A stretch of 64,000 bases of DNA from Neoconidiobolus thromboides FSU 785 (GCA_025603075.1 MU626261.1:186001-250000); one strand, 5' to 3'. Shown: positions 16,686 through 29,882, counted from the first letter of the stretch. Notes: generated by a model not told the origin, from the sequence alone. A program made the numbers and translations.

Positions 16686-17890
16686 TTTGAGTTAAGTCTT
16701 AAATTTAAATTAATTTATGAAACATAACAAAAAAAAGGATCGAATATTTATAGTGGATGTGAAATATATTATTTTGAATGAGATATACTTACTTAAACTT
16801 AAAAACCTTTAACAAGTGAATAGGTAATCCAAGTTACTTATTAACTCATTTTAAATTAAGGCTCATTTCGTTAAAGCCTACCAACCAGATTTAGCCACAG
16901 TCAATAATTCCAATCATTCTACGTTATTCATTTAATCTTCACTAATTTCATCAAAACAATACTTAATTTAACCAATTAAAGGTGGATAGGTTTTAGGTCC
17001 AAATGAAAATTTATCCTGTCTAAATTTGATGAATAATACTGCGGGGTAAACCCTACTATTTTTAACTTTATTAATAATTCAAATTAAACGTAGATTGAGT
17101 TTTTTAATTTAGTTCATAAAAATATATTTTTTACTATTTCAGGTCAAGTAAGCACAAAGAGTAAATGCTCAAACTACGTTTCATTTAAATCAATAGTAAC
17201 ATTTAAAATTTTTATAAAATTAACAATTTTATTTTAACAACTATTAAAACAGCCGAACATTTAATTAACTTAGTAATCACAAAGTATATATAATACGTAA
17301 GTAAAGATTAATACATGTCATAAGAATTTTTTTACAACCATTTATAACCAACTACGAGCTAGATTAATATCTATATATTGATTAAACTATTTGCTAAGAC
17401 TAAATTTTATTTTGTTCTTCTATCACAATATAGAACTAAATACAAAAAAGCGTTTAAATAATTATATATTAAATTTAAACATATGGGGATGTATTTTTGT
17501 GTTTAAGAATTTTACTAACAATCTTTCTACTTAAATAGTGCTTAAAAAATGGAAAAGTAATGAAATCAAAAAAAACATCCCCATATATTAATATTAAATT
17601 TATTTTAAACTCGTCAAAAAAAAAATATTTATAATTATTATGTAAACAAATTTCAACAATTTGATATTAAATTAAAAGCTACTTTTATTTAATAACATTA
17701 AAAGGTGAAATTTCAAAAGTTGTAAACAATTATAAAATACCTTTGATGATATTCTTACATTTATATTAATTATAATAAGGTTTTTAATATCATCGCTGAA
17801 TTGAATTTATATTTGTCACTATTAAAACGTCGCATATTAGAGTATTTAAAAACCAACAATAATAATTTATCTGGCTCTGAAATTTAGACT
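16686..17890. other. Intergenic with one MITE
   Basis: About 1.2 kb of AT-rich sequence upstream of the lysine-rich protein and downstream of the kelch pseudogene. Its only identifiable content is the MITE at 17481-17586. Confidence 0.5.
17481..17586 (+). mobile_element. MITE copy, well preserved
   Basis: One of the best copies. The left end is ATATGGGGATGTATTTTT and the right end AAACATCCCCATAT. The interior reads TTTAAGAATTTTACTAACAA and then ACTTAAATAGTGCTTAAAAA. About 106 bp, non-coding. Confidence 0.92.
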
Positions 17891-19390
17891 CTAAATAGGC
17901 TTATCAGGGTCAATAATGTCATCATTAAAACCAGGTACCATTGTATCAGTATTTAATATAAATTTGAGATATTGTAATTTGCTCGGTTCTAATAGAGTCT
18001 ATGTATTACCTTGCAAAAGAGCTAGTGGTTTTAATTCTTCCACGCTACTTCTTTTGTTTGAGATATTATTACTATTTTTTGATAAATTATAGCTATTTTT
18101 GGCTCTTCCTTTTCTTTTTACAATGTATCATATAAAAGTTAGAATAATTATCAAAAGCAGCACCCCGTCAATTGACCCACATACTATAGCATCTAGGCTT
18201 TTACTATTACTATTAGGATCTTGTTTAGCACTTTTTTCCAAACTCTTTTCGAGTTCAAATGGACCAACTTCACCATTATCCTTATCATTGGGTTTTGGAT
18301 TAATTGGTAATTATTCCACAACCTTCGATTCCTCTTTTCTTATATCTATAGTTTGTATCACCGATATGATTTTTTTATAAGGACCAAATACATAAATCAA
18401 ACATCCATTGTAGTATTTTAAACAGCCTAGATGAGTGTTAAAAACTCTTTTACATCAATTTTTTATAATTCAATTTATTTGGATTTTTCAGCTCTAAGGC
18501 ACAAATAGTGATAAAAGTAGATGAATCAAGGTTATTAACAAGGCTGCTTCCTATGATAACCATCTTATTCTGAAGTGTTAAATATGGAAGTTTATAACGA
18601 CAGATAGGTATATCTCCTTTTGCAGCTATAATATTCCAAGTATTAGATCCATATTCATAAACAAGAATCTTACTTAGTTCTTATACATAATAGTATCATG
18701 ATCTAAACCCTCAACAATATACAGTCTATTTTTATATACAACTGCAACGTGATCGTGCACTTTCTTTGGTGTATTAGCTAAATTTTCTTATTTTCTTATT
18801 TTCCATCCACTGCGTGTAATGGTAATAATCTTCTTGTGCCCTCTACATTTTTGAGATTGGAATAAAGGCAAATTACATCATAACTAAAATATAATTTTTT
18901 GTTATCGCTGTCTTGAATCAAAGTATGCAATTGATGGGGATATTTTGTTTCATTCCCATTTATCGATTTCTCTGATACAGAGAAGGTAGGTACTGCTACT
19001 TGATTTGATATCCATTTCTTTTCTATTAAATTAAAAGCCTTGAAACTTTCAATTTTTGATCTGTTTTTGCTATCTATTAGAAAAAACTAGTATTACTACA
19101 ACTGGTTACAGCCCTAGAAAAACCAGGTACTGAACCTCGCCTTTTGATATCAATTCCCGTGGTGTATTTTCATGACTATACAAGGTAAACCCGTCTTTAA
19201 GATTTAATGCGTATATGCCTCGATTATATTCCTCGTCTCTATCCTCAATCTTTGGATCAGTCAATCCTCCAACATAATATAATGTATTCTTATATATTCC
19301 ACAGCCTTCAGGATGTAATCTTAGTGCTTTTGAAGCAAAAATAAAGTAACTGGATTGAACAAATGTCAAAATTAAAGGTAAAGCAATAAT
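17891..19390 (-). pseudogene. Decayed kelch membrane-protein gene
   Basis: Minus-strand relative of the intact kelch genes at 9220 and 41144. The 5' part is still readable as LHPEGCGIYKNTLYYVGGLT and IYALNLKDGFTLYS. The signal-peptide region is present but the start codon is missing: the hydrophobic stretch continues upstream of an in-frame TTG without an ATG. A frameshift near 19130 and several stops follow. The TM segment survives as CGSIDGVLLLIIILTFI, followed by a TGA exactly where the paralogue has Trp. The tail survives as LALLQGN and TDTMVPGFNDDI. Order and spacing match the intact genes, so this is a whole-gene copy that decayed in place, not a fragment. Confidence 0.9.
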
Positions 19391-20825
19391 TTAAATAAGA
19401 AAGTTTAACAATTTTTAATCATCTGTATTTATTATCTGTATTTATAACAATATCGAGATGCACAATCATAAATGTTACATTGTTGTTTTTATTTGAATTC
19501 CTTTATTAGGGTAGTTTTGATGTTTAATTTCTTAATTAAGGTTATAGTTCTTAAAATAAACTAAGATCCCAAAAAGAGGTCACTTTAAGACATGCTATAC
19601 GTTACATTTAAATACTTGTTTTCATATGTTTATCCTTGAACGTTCAAGATATAATTAATTTGAACCATACTATAGAACTAAAAATATTGTTTTGTGCCTA
19701 AGACTTTTTGTATTATAAATATTTAAGATAAATAGGACCCTTTTTATAAATTCCTATCCTTTAGAACGCTGATTGTAATCTCAAAAAAAACCAAGTAATA
19801 TTGAGCCATTTGTAAAGAACTTTACTACATTTAATCTAAGTATTGAAACATTTTAGATGATATTTGAAAAAAAAATGTTATAACGATATTTATTTATAGG
19901 TTATTTACATGTTATCTTAAATGCAATAGTACAATTTTAAATGGTCGCTTTTTTATTATAATTTATACATTAAGATTGTTTTCATCAAGAACATGGAATA
20001 TTCTTTTTAAATCTTACCTAACTTATTTAAATTAGGAGAAGAGTAAAGCTATTATCCAACCTTAATAAATCCTGCCTTTAAAAACTATACTTGATTTTTA
20101 AGATCAAGCTTTGGTCTACTTTAAGCCTATAACTCAATAAATAACCTAATCTAGATACCGTTTAGATATCCTGCTATTTTTCGATGTTTAAAAACCAGAT
20201 TGTTGTATTTAAAAATATAGCTTTTATATAATATAGTCTTGTAGGAACCGCTCTTGTAAATAATAAAAGTATTTAAAATGATAAAACAATAAGATATTTA
20301 AATCAGGTAGTAAAAGTAGTGCTGTATATTTATTAATTTTAATTAAATAGAAAAATGAAGCTCAGTCACAAAACTTCGTAAAATTTTAATGTAATATTTT
20401 TCAAATTATTTCTGCTCTAAATGATGATTGTTATTTTGAAAGGAAAATCAAAAATGAAAACATCCTTGTTTAACTTGGAGATTATATTGATAAGATAGCA
20501 TCCTTTATTCTAAATAGTGTTTGTATTTAAGATTTATACAAAAATCTCAAACCAAAGAAGTAAAGAAACTTCTAAAGTGTTTTATGGATCCATATGATCA
20601 TTTAGAATATAAAATTTTGCCAATAAGTTAACTTTTATAACGGAGTTATAGGACAGTTAATAAAATATTAGGCATAAAAAATTTTGCAATAAAAAAAGCG
20701 AAGGACTAACTGAAAAAGCGGAGGATAAAATAATATTAATTCTTAAGTGATTTCATGATTATTAATTTCAAATACAAAATCAATTTAAAGTTGAAACTAT
20801 CTCTTCTTATCATAAATCATACTTG
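19391..20825. other. Divergent intergenic region, no gene seen
   Basis: About 1.4 kb of AT-rich DNA between the kelch pseudogene (-) and the FUSC-like gene (+). No recognisable ORF, repeat copy or RNA gene. Confidence 0.45.
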
Positions 20826-23800
20826 ATGGAATCCCCTTTAAATGAATTTTATAACAATTTAAATTACATAGATGATCAAAACCAAGAATCATTATCAAAT
20901 ATAAATAGCATATCTAACCTTGATTTACATTCATTAATATTAAATGAAGAAAGGAAATATGGTACTTTTAAATCAGATCAAAGTTCAGAGTATAATGTCA
21001 TTTTAAATGATGGTACTATGCAAAAGAGAACAATATCGTTATCTAATAGTTTTGATTTCAATAGGTAATTCAAGTCAATTTTAATATGATATCATTTTAA
21101 ATAACTCTAGTTATAAATCCAGTTTATTTATGGAATATAAACCACTAATACGCCGAAATATTTCGGGTATTTTTAATGAAAGCGAACCAACTTCATCTTC
21201 AGAATCAATTATATTTAGAGGGAATAAAGAAGGGATAATGGGTTCATTTTTAAATAAATTAACAGTGGATCAAAAAGATGTAATCAAAGCCAGTTTTTCC
21301 CATTTTATCGGAACCTTGTTTACTTTTGTCCCAATACTACATTATTACATTGGAAATGCATCTCATTTAGTAGCAATAACATGTATTTTCTTTAACCCTG
21401 GCCAATCAATTGGAAAATTTATTGAAAATATGATCTTTGGCTTTTTTTTAGTTTTATTTGGTTTGGTAGTAGGTTGTTTATCCATTTTTAATACTGCTTT
21501 ATGGAACGACCTAGGATTTCATACATTTGCCAGGTTTTCAACATGGTTTGTTTTTATTGGCGGTTACTCTTTTATTTTAGCCCGCATTAAAGCTCAATAC
21601 CCTAAATCTTCTGTTATGCTTGGTAATTTTTCTAAAAAATCATTATTTTTCTTATTTTTTTAGGTATTGCTGCTTCATTTATGATCACTTATCTGGTCCT
21701 ATTAAACCGAACCCCTTTTGTTGGTACTACATTTGATACTACTGATACATATAATTTAGCTAAAGGACTTGCAGTTGGCATACTTTTGAACTTTATAATA
21801 TGCACACAGTTATGGCCACGATGGGAATCTGATAAATTAAAGTAAATTAATTACATTGGTGTCTTTATCTAGAATAATGTGTTTTATTTTTTAGGACAGA
21901 TATGGTATTAAGTTTAGATTCATTAAAATATGGATTATGTCACATTGTTAAAACATTTTTGTTAGAAGAAAATGGCTCAAAAGATATAAATGAAGTTAAT
22001 GAAATTATTATCAATCACAGAAATTTACAATCTACTCTAAATACTCGATATGAGGCATCATCTTGGGAGTTTCAATTAAATTCGGAAAAATATGCTGTAA
22101 TAGGGAAAACCATTAATAAACTTAATGAAATGGGCCAAAAGTTAAATGGATTAAGTTCAAGTATTGAAACGCAAAAAGAATTATTAGAATTAAGTGATAA
22201 AGATGTCAGTGAATTACTTCATAGTGATATTAAATTAAAAAATCGAAATTCGATATTTATTGAGAATAATTTATTTAATCAAAATTTAAACTCTGATTCT
22301 CAACCAGATTTATTTTTGTTTTCTAATTTTCTAAAATATATAGCTCCACCTACAAAATCATTAACTTATACTTGTAGACAAGCTATATCCGTTTTAGCTC
22401 TTGGTATTCGAAAAATTAAAAAAAACTCCGATTTACATTCTTATAGTGATAATAGTATTAATGTCGATGAATATATAAATACTGGTATCCCATTATGTCA
22501 ATTAAAGAAAAATATCAAAAATGCGTTAACTTTATTTTCAGAAGCAAGAAATCAAGCTATTAATACGCTATACACCAAAGCTCATTACGATGGTCATCCT
22601 TCAGAAGAAGTATTTTTAGTTTATTTTTTTGTATATGAATTAGAAGATTTTGCTAATGAACTTTTATCAACTATTGAAGCTTTTGAAATTATGGAAGAAC
22701 TATCTAGTTTAGATGACTACAGTCTATGGGAAAATTTAAAATATCATTTTTTTTCTACATTATCAAATATAAAGTCATATATATATATATATTACAATAA
22801 TCTGTTAGCTTTAATTACTGGTAAAAGGGATTATTCAGGAGTGAATACAGAAAATATAGATAAAGAACCATTACATAATCCAAAACCACAGACATCATAT
22901 CAAAGAAGTCGAGCTAATTTTTGGTATTTTTTAATGAGTTTAAGAGATTATCGAGTTATATTTGCACTTAAAGCATCGTTTGCTAGTTTGCTTATATCTT
23001 CACCGGCTTATCTTTTTGGCTACCATGAATTATTCAGAGATTGGAAAGTAGGTTGGACTTTAGTTGCTATGAATATTGTAATGTCACCAACATTAGGCAC
23101 ATCTAACTTATTCGGACTTTACAGAGTTATAGGTACCATATCAGGCTCTTTAGTCGGTTATTTAACTTATGCTATGTTCTCTGAAAATGTTTATGCACTT
23201 GTTATAATGACCTCATTAGTCACTGTCCCTTGTATGCATATCTTTTTAAAAACTAGCGTACCTAAATTTGGTCAATTTTTACTTTTATGCTATAATTTGA
23301 TTGTACTTACTTCCTATATTAACAAAGAGAATGAAAATTTTGGATTTGCCCGATATGCATTTATAAGAGCAACTTCGGTGACTATAGGTGTACTCTTTGG
23401 ACTCTTTTTCTCATTAGTTATAATGCCATATGAAGCACGAAGAGAATTAAGGGTTGGATTGAGTCGATTTATATCAAATTTTTCACAAATTTATTATAAT
23501 ATGTATCAACTTTGTAGTATTTCACAAGAGACTTTAGAAGAATGTGGTTCGACACCAAATTTCAATTTCAAAAAAATGCTTCAATCTTTTTCTGAATTAG
23601 AAATTCAGGCACAAAAAGATCTTTTTCAATTGGAAGCCCTTTTACCTTCCACTGCACATGAACCCCGTTTAAAGGGTCCTTTTCCGATTAATAATTATAA
23701 GGATATGCTTAACTCTTGTCAAAGCTTATTAAGACAAGTAAATACAATTAAAATGTTAATTTCACATTCAGAATGGAATGGTTGTATAGCAAAAGATTTT

Positions 23801-24133
23801 TTAACACCATTAGAATTGCATCATTCTCAACTTAATGAAGCAGTTCAGCTTTATATTTATATGCTTTATAATGCTTTGCTTTTAAGAACCCCATTACCAC
23901 CATATTTGCCAGCTATTCATTCAGTGAGGAAAAAAATGATAATTTCAATGCAATCATTGGATAAACAGAATTTTTTATCAGATTCCCAATTTCATTATAT
24001 TCCATTCTATGCATATATTGTTGTTCTTAATGATATATTAGATGAATTGGAAAAAATAGCAGATAATCTTAAAGTGTTGTTTGGGGTTTATGACATTGAA
24101 AATTTTGATAAGCTATTTCTTAGTTTTGTGTAA
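20826..24133 (+). CDS. Large FUSC/DUF2421-type multi-pass membrane protein (Bre4-like)
   Basis: Four exons, with introns near 21065-21110, 21622-21663 and 21843-21898. About 1,050 residues. A polar N-terminus of about 85 residues comes first. A first membrane module follows (GTLFTFVPILHYYIG, LVAITCIFFNPGQSIG, FGFFLVLFGLVVGCLSIF, ITYLVLLNRTPF, GLAVGILLNFIICTQLWPRW). Then there is a long soluble helical region of about 330 residues. A second module carries ALKASFASLLISSPAYLFGY, GWTLVAMNIVMSPTLGTSNL and YRVIGTISGSLVGYLTYAMF, followed by a helical C-terminal domain (DUF2421-like). This two-module layout matches fungal brefeldin A-sensitivity/FUSC proteins, which relate to aromatic acid exporters and plant ALMT channels. 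Transported substrate unknown. The ATG at 20826 is the first in frame; a TTG precedes it. Confidence 0.87.
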
Positions 24134-25054
24134 TTATTGGTTGATTAGTTTGATTATGGTTTCTAGTTTTTTGTATTAATTTTATAATAAATATGATATT
24201 CTATATATATAAAAGTTATATAGTAAAAATAAACTTCTGATTTTTTTCTGATTTTTTAAACTTTCTAATTTAGAAAAAATTATATTTATATTTATTTGCT
24301 ATTTATTTTTACATATGTGTATTAACAGAGACTATACAATGTATAATTTAATATGGCTATTATTAAAGTATCAGTATTAATGCGAATTCAAGTCATTTGT
24401 TATAGATAAGTATATCAGTAGCTATAAGCCTTTCATACTTATATTTTGTCAATGGTAGTTTTTAATTTTTTAATAATTTTCTATATTTAGTAAATTAAAT
24501 AAAATTTCATTTACCAAAGCTTCTTAAAAACCAAGTTATCACCTATATATATAGTAACAATAGAGCTTAAAGGATTAGCTAAGTCAATATATATTTTATG
24601 ACCCTATCTTTATTATTACGTTTCAAATTGTTTAAGTATTTAAAATATTATTATACGGTTTCTTTGTACTTAAAATCGTTATTTTTTAATTAAATCATAT
24701 ATTATTTATGTAGTTTGTTTCAAAATAAATATGTATGGGAGTGTTTTTTTTGACTTCATTATTTTTTCCATTTTCTAAGCGCCATTTAAGCGGAAAATTT
24801 GTTGGTAAAATTCTTAAACACAAAAATACATCCCCATATAATAGATATGGAAGAATTTATGCTACACTTTTACAAATACAAGTTTTAAGATTCAATGTGG
24901 TTAATAGGATTAATTTGATAATCAACTGTAATTAAGGTTCAAAGTACCATAATAAAAAGAAAAGGAATTTAGCAAACAAAATTCAACAAGAAATCCATAA
25001 GATGGCTAATTTAAACCATTATATTGAAATATAATAACGAAAGTAAATACATAA
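24134..25054. other. Intergenic with one MITE
   Basis: AT-rich spacer between the FUSC-like gene and the second kelch pseudogene, with a MITE at 24734-24840. Nothing else could be identified. Confidence 0.5.
24734..24840 (-). mobile_element. MITE copy
   Basis: Starts TATGGGAGTGTTTTTTTT and ends ACATCCCCATATA. The interior is in reverse orientation (ACTTCATTATTTTTTCCATT, GCGCCATTTAAGCGGAAAA). A 66-codon reading frame over it is a product of the repeat, not a gene. Confidence 0.9.
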
Positions 25055-26195
25055 GTGGAACTCAAAGTTTCATTTTTAATTATTTTGCTTTTATCTGCCA
25101 CAGTTTCTTTTTTAAAGTTTATAACTAGTAATAGTACACTAAATATATATGGTATCGATTGTTGGATACTTGATGGCAGCTTATATTGTGTTGGTGGGTT
25201 AGCCAATTGTAATGATAATGGAGATGAAAAATTTAATGAAATAAGACTTATTAAATCTTAAAGAAGGACTGAATTTAGAAGATAAAACTTTTATTCCATG
25301 AAAATCTATTCCGGATGCTATTGGCCTAAGACAAGATCTTTTAAGTCCCGTAATCAATAATAAGTACAATAGTATATATGTAGTTGAAGATAGGAACACA
25401 AGTAAAGAGAACGGATCCCAAATTTTTGATTTGAATGATAAAAAATAGAAAGCAAATAAAAAGAGAGTGGATATCTTTTTTAATACTAACAAGTTTATAA
25501 ATGGGAATAAAATAGAGCTTTTTACGTATTTATCGTCCATGACTATAGATAATAAAGATTCTGATATATATTAACATTATGGAGATGTCATTAATCATTC
25601 CTATTTAATGGCAGTGGAAGGTAGAGGAATAGTATCAAAATATGGTAATGTTTTTTTGGTTTTATGACTTTTTACATCTTTTAAGCGCTATTTGAGCGGA
25701 AGATTTGTTAGTAAAATTCTTAAACATAAAAATACATCCCTGTATAGTACTAATGATAATGCATGAAGTTTATTAAGTAACAATGGAGCTTGGATTGATT
25801 TACATACCTCTGCTATTTATAGCAGTCGATTGTATATTATAGGTGGTAATAAGGTATATGAAAACGAACCCTTAAAGATGGATAATATTATAATGTTTGG
25901 TCTTTCTTCTAAATCTTGGAAAAACATTACTGTTATTAAAGATATATCAGAGCTTTATTTAGATTATCATCCACCCTAATTGTGGATAAAATGGTATCAG
26001 TCGAGGGTGGTACATCTACTAAATTTGGTGCTTTTCCTTTTTCACCGTTGTATACTTTAGATTTAACAAATCCTATAAAATTAGTCTATAAAGAGTGTAA
26101 AGTAAATCGTTTTTTAAAATCTTATTAAGGTTGTTTTATATCTTATAATAATTTCTCATTATTTGATAAATTTTAGTTTTTTATAGCATTGCTTA
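25055..26195 (+). pseudogene. Decayed kelch gene interrupted by a MITE
   Basis: A plus-strand relative of the kelch receptor-like genes. A hydrophobic leader (FLIILLLSATVSFLKF) is followed by YGIDCWILDGSLYCVGGLAN, clearly homologous to the GCGI...LYYVGG block. The start codon position is GTG, not ATG. The frame breaks after about 68 codons. Later segments such as YGDVINHSYLMAVEGRGIVS, IYSSRLYIIGGNK, MDNIIMFGLSSKSWKN and LVYKECKVNRFLK lie in shifting frames. A MITE at 25641-25746 splits a kelch blade. The TM helix and cytoplasmic tail could not be found, so the 3' end is also lost. Confidence 0.88.
25641..25746 (-). mobile_element. MITE inserted in kelch pseudogene
   Basis: Begins TATGGTAATGTTTTTTTGG and ends AATACATCCCTGTATA, with interior TCTTTTAAGCGCTATTTGAG. 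Kelch-derived sequence resumes on both sides (GRGIVSKYG before, NNGAWIDLHTS after). Confidence 0.88.
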
Positions 26196-27297
26196 AATAG
26201 ATTTATTGACGTTTAAGTACACCGTCTAACTTTAATCCTTTTCTCAAATCTGTTTAATGAGTTTACTTTAGAGTTATAAGTAGTAGCTCAATTGTATTGT
26301 TTACTTTTGAAATTATTTTACATTCATTATTATTCCATTTGAAAAAATTCAATATCATATGTTTTAAAATTACATTAAATAAAAGCGATATATATATATA
26401 TCAATGGAATCTTTTTATCATAATCTATTTCTATAATAATCAAATTACTTTATATTATATTTTAATATTTAAAATATTTAGCTCAATTTAAAAGATCTTT
26501 TTAAATGTTTCATTTTTTATATGAAAAATTAAATCTTTTATATGACTATTGTAAATAAAAAGTTTACTTTTGAATAATTTATTTAGATATAAGATACTAC
26601 TATAAAAAATTAACATGAATAAAATGTTTGATTCAAATAAAATAAAGTTTATCAAAATTAAAACAATACAAAATCATCTAAGTTTATTAAATATGATACA
26701 TAAAGGTAATGATAAAAAATAAATTTGAAAATAACTATAGAAATAAAGATAAATGCTTACAAATAATGAATATCCTAACACTGTATGGGAATCTATTTTT
26801 TTGTTTAAGAATTTTACTAACAACCTTTTCACTTAAATAGTGCTTAAAAGATAGAAAAAGTGATAAAACCAAAAAAAAAATCTTCATATTAATTAATTCT
26901 CTTATCTCAAATATACTATTTAGAATTATATGAACTAACTACTACCATAAAAAATGACCATTATTCTAGAATCAAATAAACTTATAAGATTTTATATTAT
27001 ATTATTTTTATATTGTTTTATATTGTTTATAAAACTCAGTTAATAATAATAGAGCTTTACATACTAAAGGTATTCAATAGCATTGAGTGCGGATTGTATT
27101 AACGCAAATATAACACTTAAATTACATATTTAACTAGTTTATCCATAATTTCAATTGTTATAAATTTATCCCTTACTCAAACCAATCAAATGAGCATTTA
27201 CATCAACACACATGATCACAAGCATATTTAAAAAATATAAAAATAGTAAATATTCAATTTTACTTTTTATTATTTTAATTATTCAAAGCAACAAAGG
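26196..27297. other. Intergenic with one MITE
   Basis: Very AT-rich spacer between the kelch pseudogene and the CoA-ligase gene, with a MITE at 26784-26889. The 64-codon reading frame at 26297-26491 is low complexity and is not supported as a gene. Confidence 0.45.
26784..26889 (+). mobile_element. MITE copy, diverged ends
   Basis: Starts TATGGGAATCTATTTTTTTG. The interior TTTAAGAATTTTACTAACAA and CACTTAAATAGTGCTTAAAA is intact. The right end has decayed to AAATCTTCATAT. Confidence 0.85.
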
Positions 27298-29322
27298 ATG
27301 ACTGAATTAATATATTCAAAATATGATAATTTATTTATACCATATCAACAAAACTTATCGGATTTCATATTAAAAGGACATAATCCAAATATCAAGAATG
27401 GAATCAATCACTCAATAAGAGCATTTGTAGATGATTTAACAGGAGAAACAATAAGTCATACACAATTAAGAAAAGAAGTGAATTTATTAGCTTCTGGACT
27501 TGTTAACAATTTAAGATTAAAAAGAAATGATGTGATTGCTATTTTTTCACCAAATCATATTAATTACGCTACTATCTTTTTAGCCGCTTGTTCAGTAGGT
27601 AAGTATAAGTTTTTTTTATAATATTGAAACTTTTTCATATGATATTTTTATTAGGTATAATAGTTACTACAATTAATCCAGCCTATACTGAAACTGAAGT
27701 TTTACATCAAATTAAAGATTCAAATGCAAAAATAATGTTTACAATTGAAGATCAAATTGGAGTATTAAAAAAAGTGAATCAAAAACTAAATCAATCAATT
27801 CAATTAATTAATATGGATAAACGAGAAACAAAAGAGTTAGTAAATTTTGAGTCCATTTTTAGTAAATCTTTTTGTGAAAGTTTAAAATTTCAAAATGAAG
27901 AAGAATGCAAAGAACAAATTGCTTTAATTGCTTATTCTTCTGGTACTACGGGTAAACCAAAAGGAGTGATGACCTCTCATTTTAATGAAATTGCTAATAT
28001 TATGCAAAATGAAGTAGCATTGGATGAATTTAAATCAATGGGTCGAGTTGTATTAGGTTTATTACCTTTCTTTCATTGTTATGGTATTCAAATCTTGTTA
28101 TTAACTGCAATTCATTCATTTGAAACAGTAATTGTTATTAAAAAATTTGAATTAAAAAAGGTATTTTTATTTTTATTTTTATCTTTATTAGGATCAAATT
28201 ATTAACTTTTATTTTAGTTACTTCAATCTATTCAAACTCATAAAATCACTTCGCTATTTCTCGCTCCTCCTGTTATATTAGCATTAGCAAAAGTAAGATA
28301 ATTGAATTAATTAAGTTTTAATTTTAATTAATTTGTTAGGATCCAATAGTAGATAATTATGATTTAACATCTGTTGAGTTTATATTTTCAGGAGCGGCAC
28401 CGTTACCAATTGAAGTATCTAATTTAGCTGGTACAAGATTTAAATGTCATATGTTTCAAGGATATGGTAATAACAATAATTAATAATTGTTATTTATTAT
28501 TATTGTTATTTAATTAAATTCATTTATATACATTAATAGGTATGACTGAAGCATCACCCTGTGTATCAGTAGTTACTTTAAGTACAGGCAGTAATGAATC
28601 AGTTGGTAGTTTAGTACCAAATATGGCAGCCAAAATAGTAAGTCTAGAGACTGGAAAAACATTACCAATTGGAGAAATTGGAGAACTCTGGGTCAAAGGA
28701 CCTAATATTATGATAGTAAAAATTTATTAATTTCTTTTTAATTTTAACCTCTTTATTACTTTTATAGGGATACTTAAATAATCCAGAAGCTACAAAAGCT
28801 ATGTTTGATAGTAATGGGTTTATGCGTACAGGTGATGTGGGTTATTTTGATAAACAATATCGATTATATATTGTAGATAGGGCTAAAGAACTTATCAAAG
28901 TAAATATGTTTATATTTGTATATATATATATTTATATCTTTATACATTAAATAATAATAATTTAATTATTTAAATAGTATCGTGGATTTCAAGTAGCTCC
29001 AGCTGAATTAGAAGCCTTATTATTAGCTCAACCACAAGTAACAGATTGTTGTGTAATTGGAGTGCCTAATGATGAAGCAGGAGAAGTACCAAAAGCGTTT
29101 ATTGTATTAAAACCAAGCTTAACTGATCCTGGAAATCCAATATCTTATGATGCATTAATCGAACAAATTAAAATTAAAGTTCACCATGATTTAGCTTATT
29201 ATAAACATCTCAGAGGTGGTATTAAAATTGTAGATCATATACCAAAATCACCTTCAGGTAAAATATTAAGGAGATTAATTAGGGATAAAGAATTATCGAA
29301 AATTAATAAATCAAAATTATAA
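27298..29322 (+). CDS. 4-coumarate-CoA ligase-like acyl-CoA synthetase, peroxisomal
   Basis: ANL-superfamily adenylating enzyme that activates a carboxylic acid to acyl-AMP and then acyl-CoA. Eight exons joined over short introns, about 545 residues. The P-loop is [17 protein letters not shown]. The 4CL-type core follows: [49 protein letters not shown] (joined over an intron), [14 protein letters not shown], then [13 protein letters not shown] and [11 protein letters not shown], the hinge [19 protein letters not shown], and the C-terminal catalytic lysine in SPSGKILRR. The protein ends in SKL, a canonical peroxisomal PTS1, so it probably acts in peroxisomal fatty-acid or phenylpropanoid-like acid metabolism. 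The exact substrate cannot be read from the sequence. A MITE starts about 20 bases past the stop codon. Confidence 0.94.
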
Positions 29323-29340
29323 TTTAAATATAAAGATATA

Positions 29341-29445
29341 TATGGGGATGTGTTTTTGTGTCTAACAATTTTACTAACAATTTTTCCACTTAAATAGCGC
29401 TTGGAAGGTGGAAAAAGTAATGAAGCCAAAAAAAACATCCCCATA
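29341..29445 (+). mobile_element. MITE copy, well preserved
   Basis: Both termini are near perfect (TATGGGGATGTGTTTTTGTG and AAAAACATCCCCATA) and the copy sits in a TATATA context on each side. It lies just past the CoA-ligase stop codon, so it may fall in that gene's 3' UTR. Confidence 0.92.
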
Positions 29446-29611
29446 TATTTTTATATTTTTATATTATATGTTTAAATAAAATTATTTTTTATTATTGATT
29501 AACAAATTTCTTTTATAATTCATTTACATAATATTCTTGATAAATAATTCAAATTAAATTTTATTAATTAATATTAATAATTTATCAAATTCAAAGCTAT
29601 TTATTTTTAAT

Positions 29612-29716
29612 ATTTAGATGTGTTTTTTTAGTTTCACTATTTTTCCATTTTTTAAGCGCTATTTCAGCGGAAAGATTGTTAGGACAATTCTTGAACACAA
29701 GAATACATTCCCATTT
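29612..29716 (-). mobile_element. MITE copy, diverged ends
   Basis: Reverse-oriented copy with interior TTTCACTATTTTTCCATTTT, AAGCGCTATTTCAGCGGAAA and ATTCCCATTTAGA at the right end. The left terminus is reduced to TTTAGATGTG. Confidence 0.82.
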
Positions 29717-29882
29717 AGATTAGACAAATAAATAAAAATAAAATAAAATAAAAATAAAATACCAAATAATCTATAAAAGTCTATAAAATATATTAAAATT
29801 TTAACAAAAATCTAAGGATAGCTTTTTTGGATATTGAATTAAGGAGGGGAGTTGTGGATGTAAGAAGATGATAATAAGCTAC

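Larger units (their letters stand above)
29323..29882. other. Intergenic between convergent genes, two MITEs
   Basis: 3'-to-3' spacer between the CoA-ligase gene and KRI1. It holds MITE copies at 29341-29445 and 29612-29716 and a short AAATA-type simple repeat at about 29730-29760. Confidence 0.6.

Noticed and set aside
18099-18380. Plus-strand ORF with hydrophobic and serine-rich stretches
   Set aside because: It is the reverse complement of the TM and tail region of the kelch pseudogene, where real homology is on the minus strand.
24735-24935. 66-codon plus-strand ORF
   Set aside because: It lies mainly on a MITE copy; similar frames appear over other copies (29235-29444, 39326-39520), so it reflects the repeat, not a gene.
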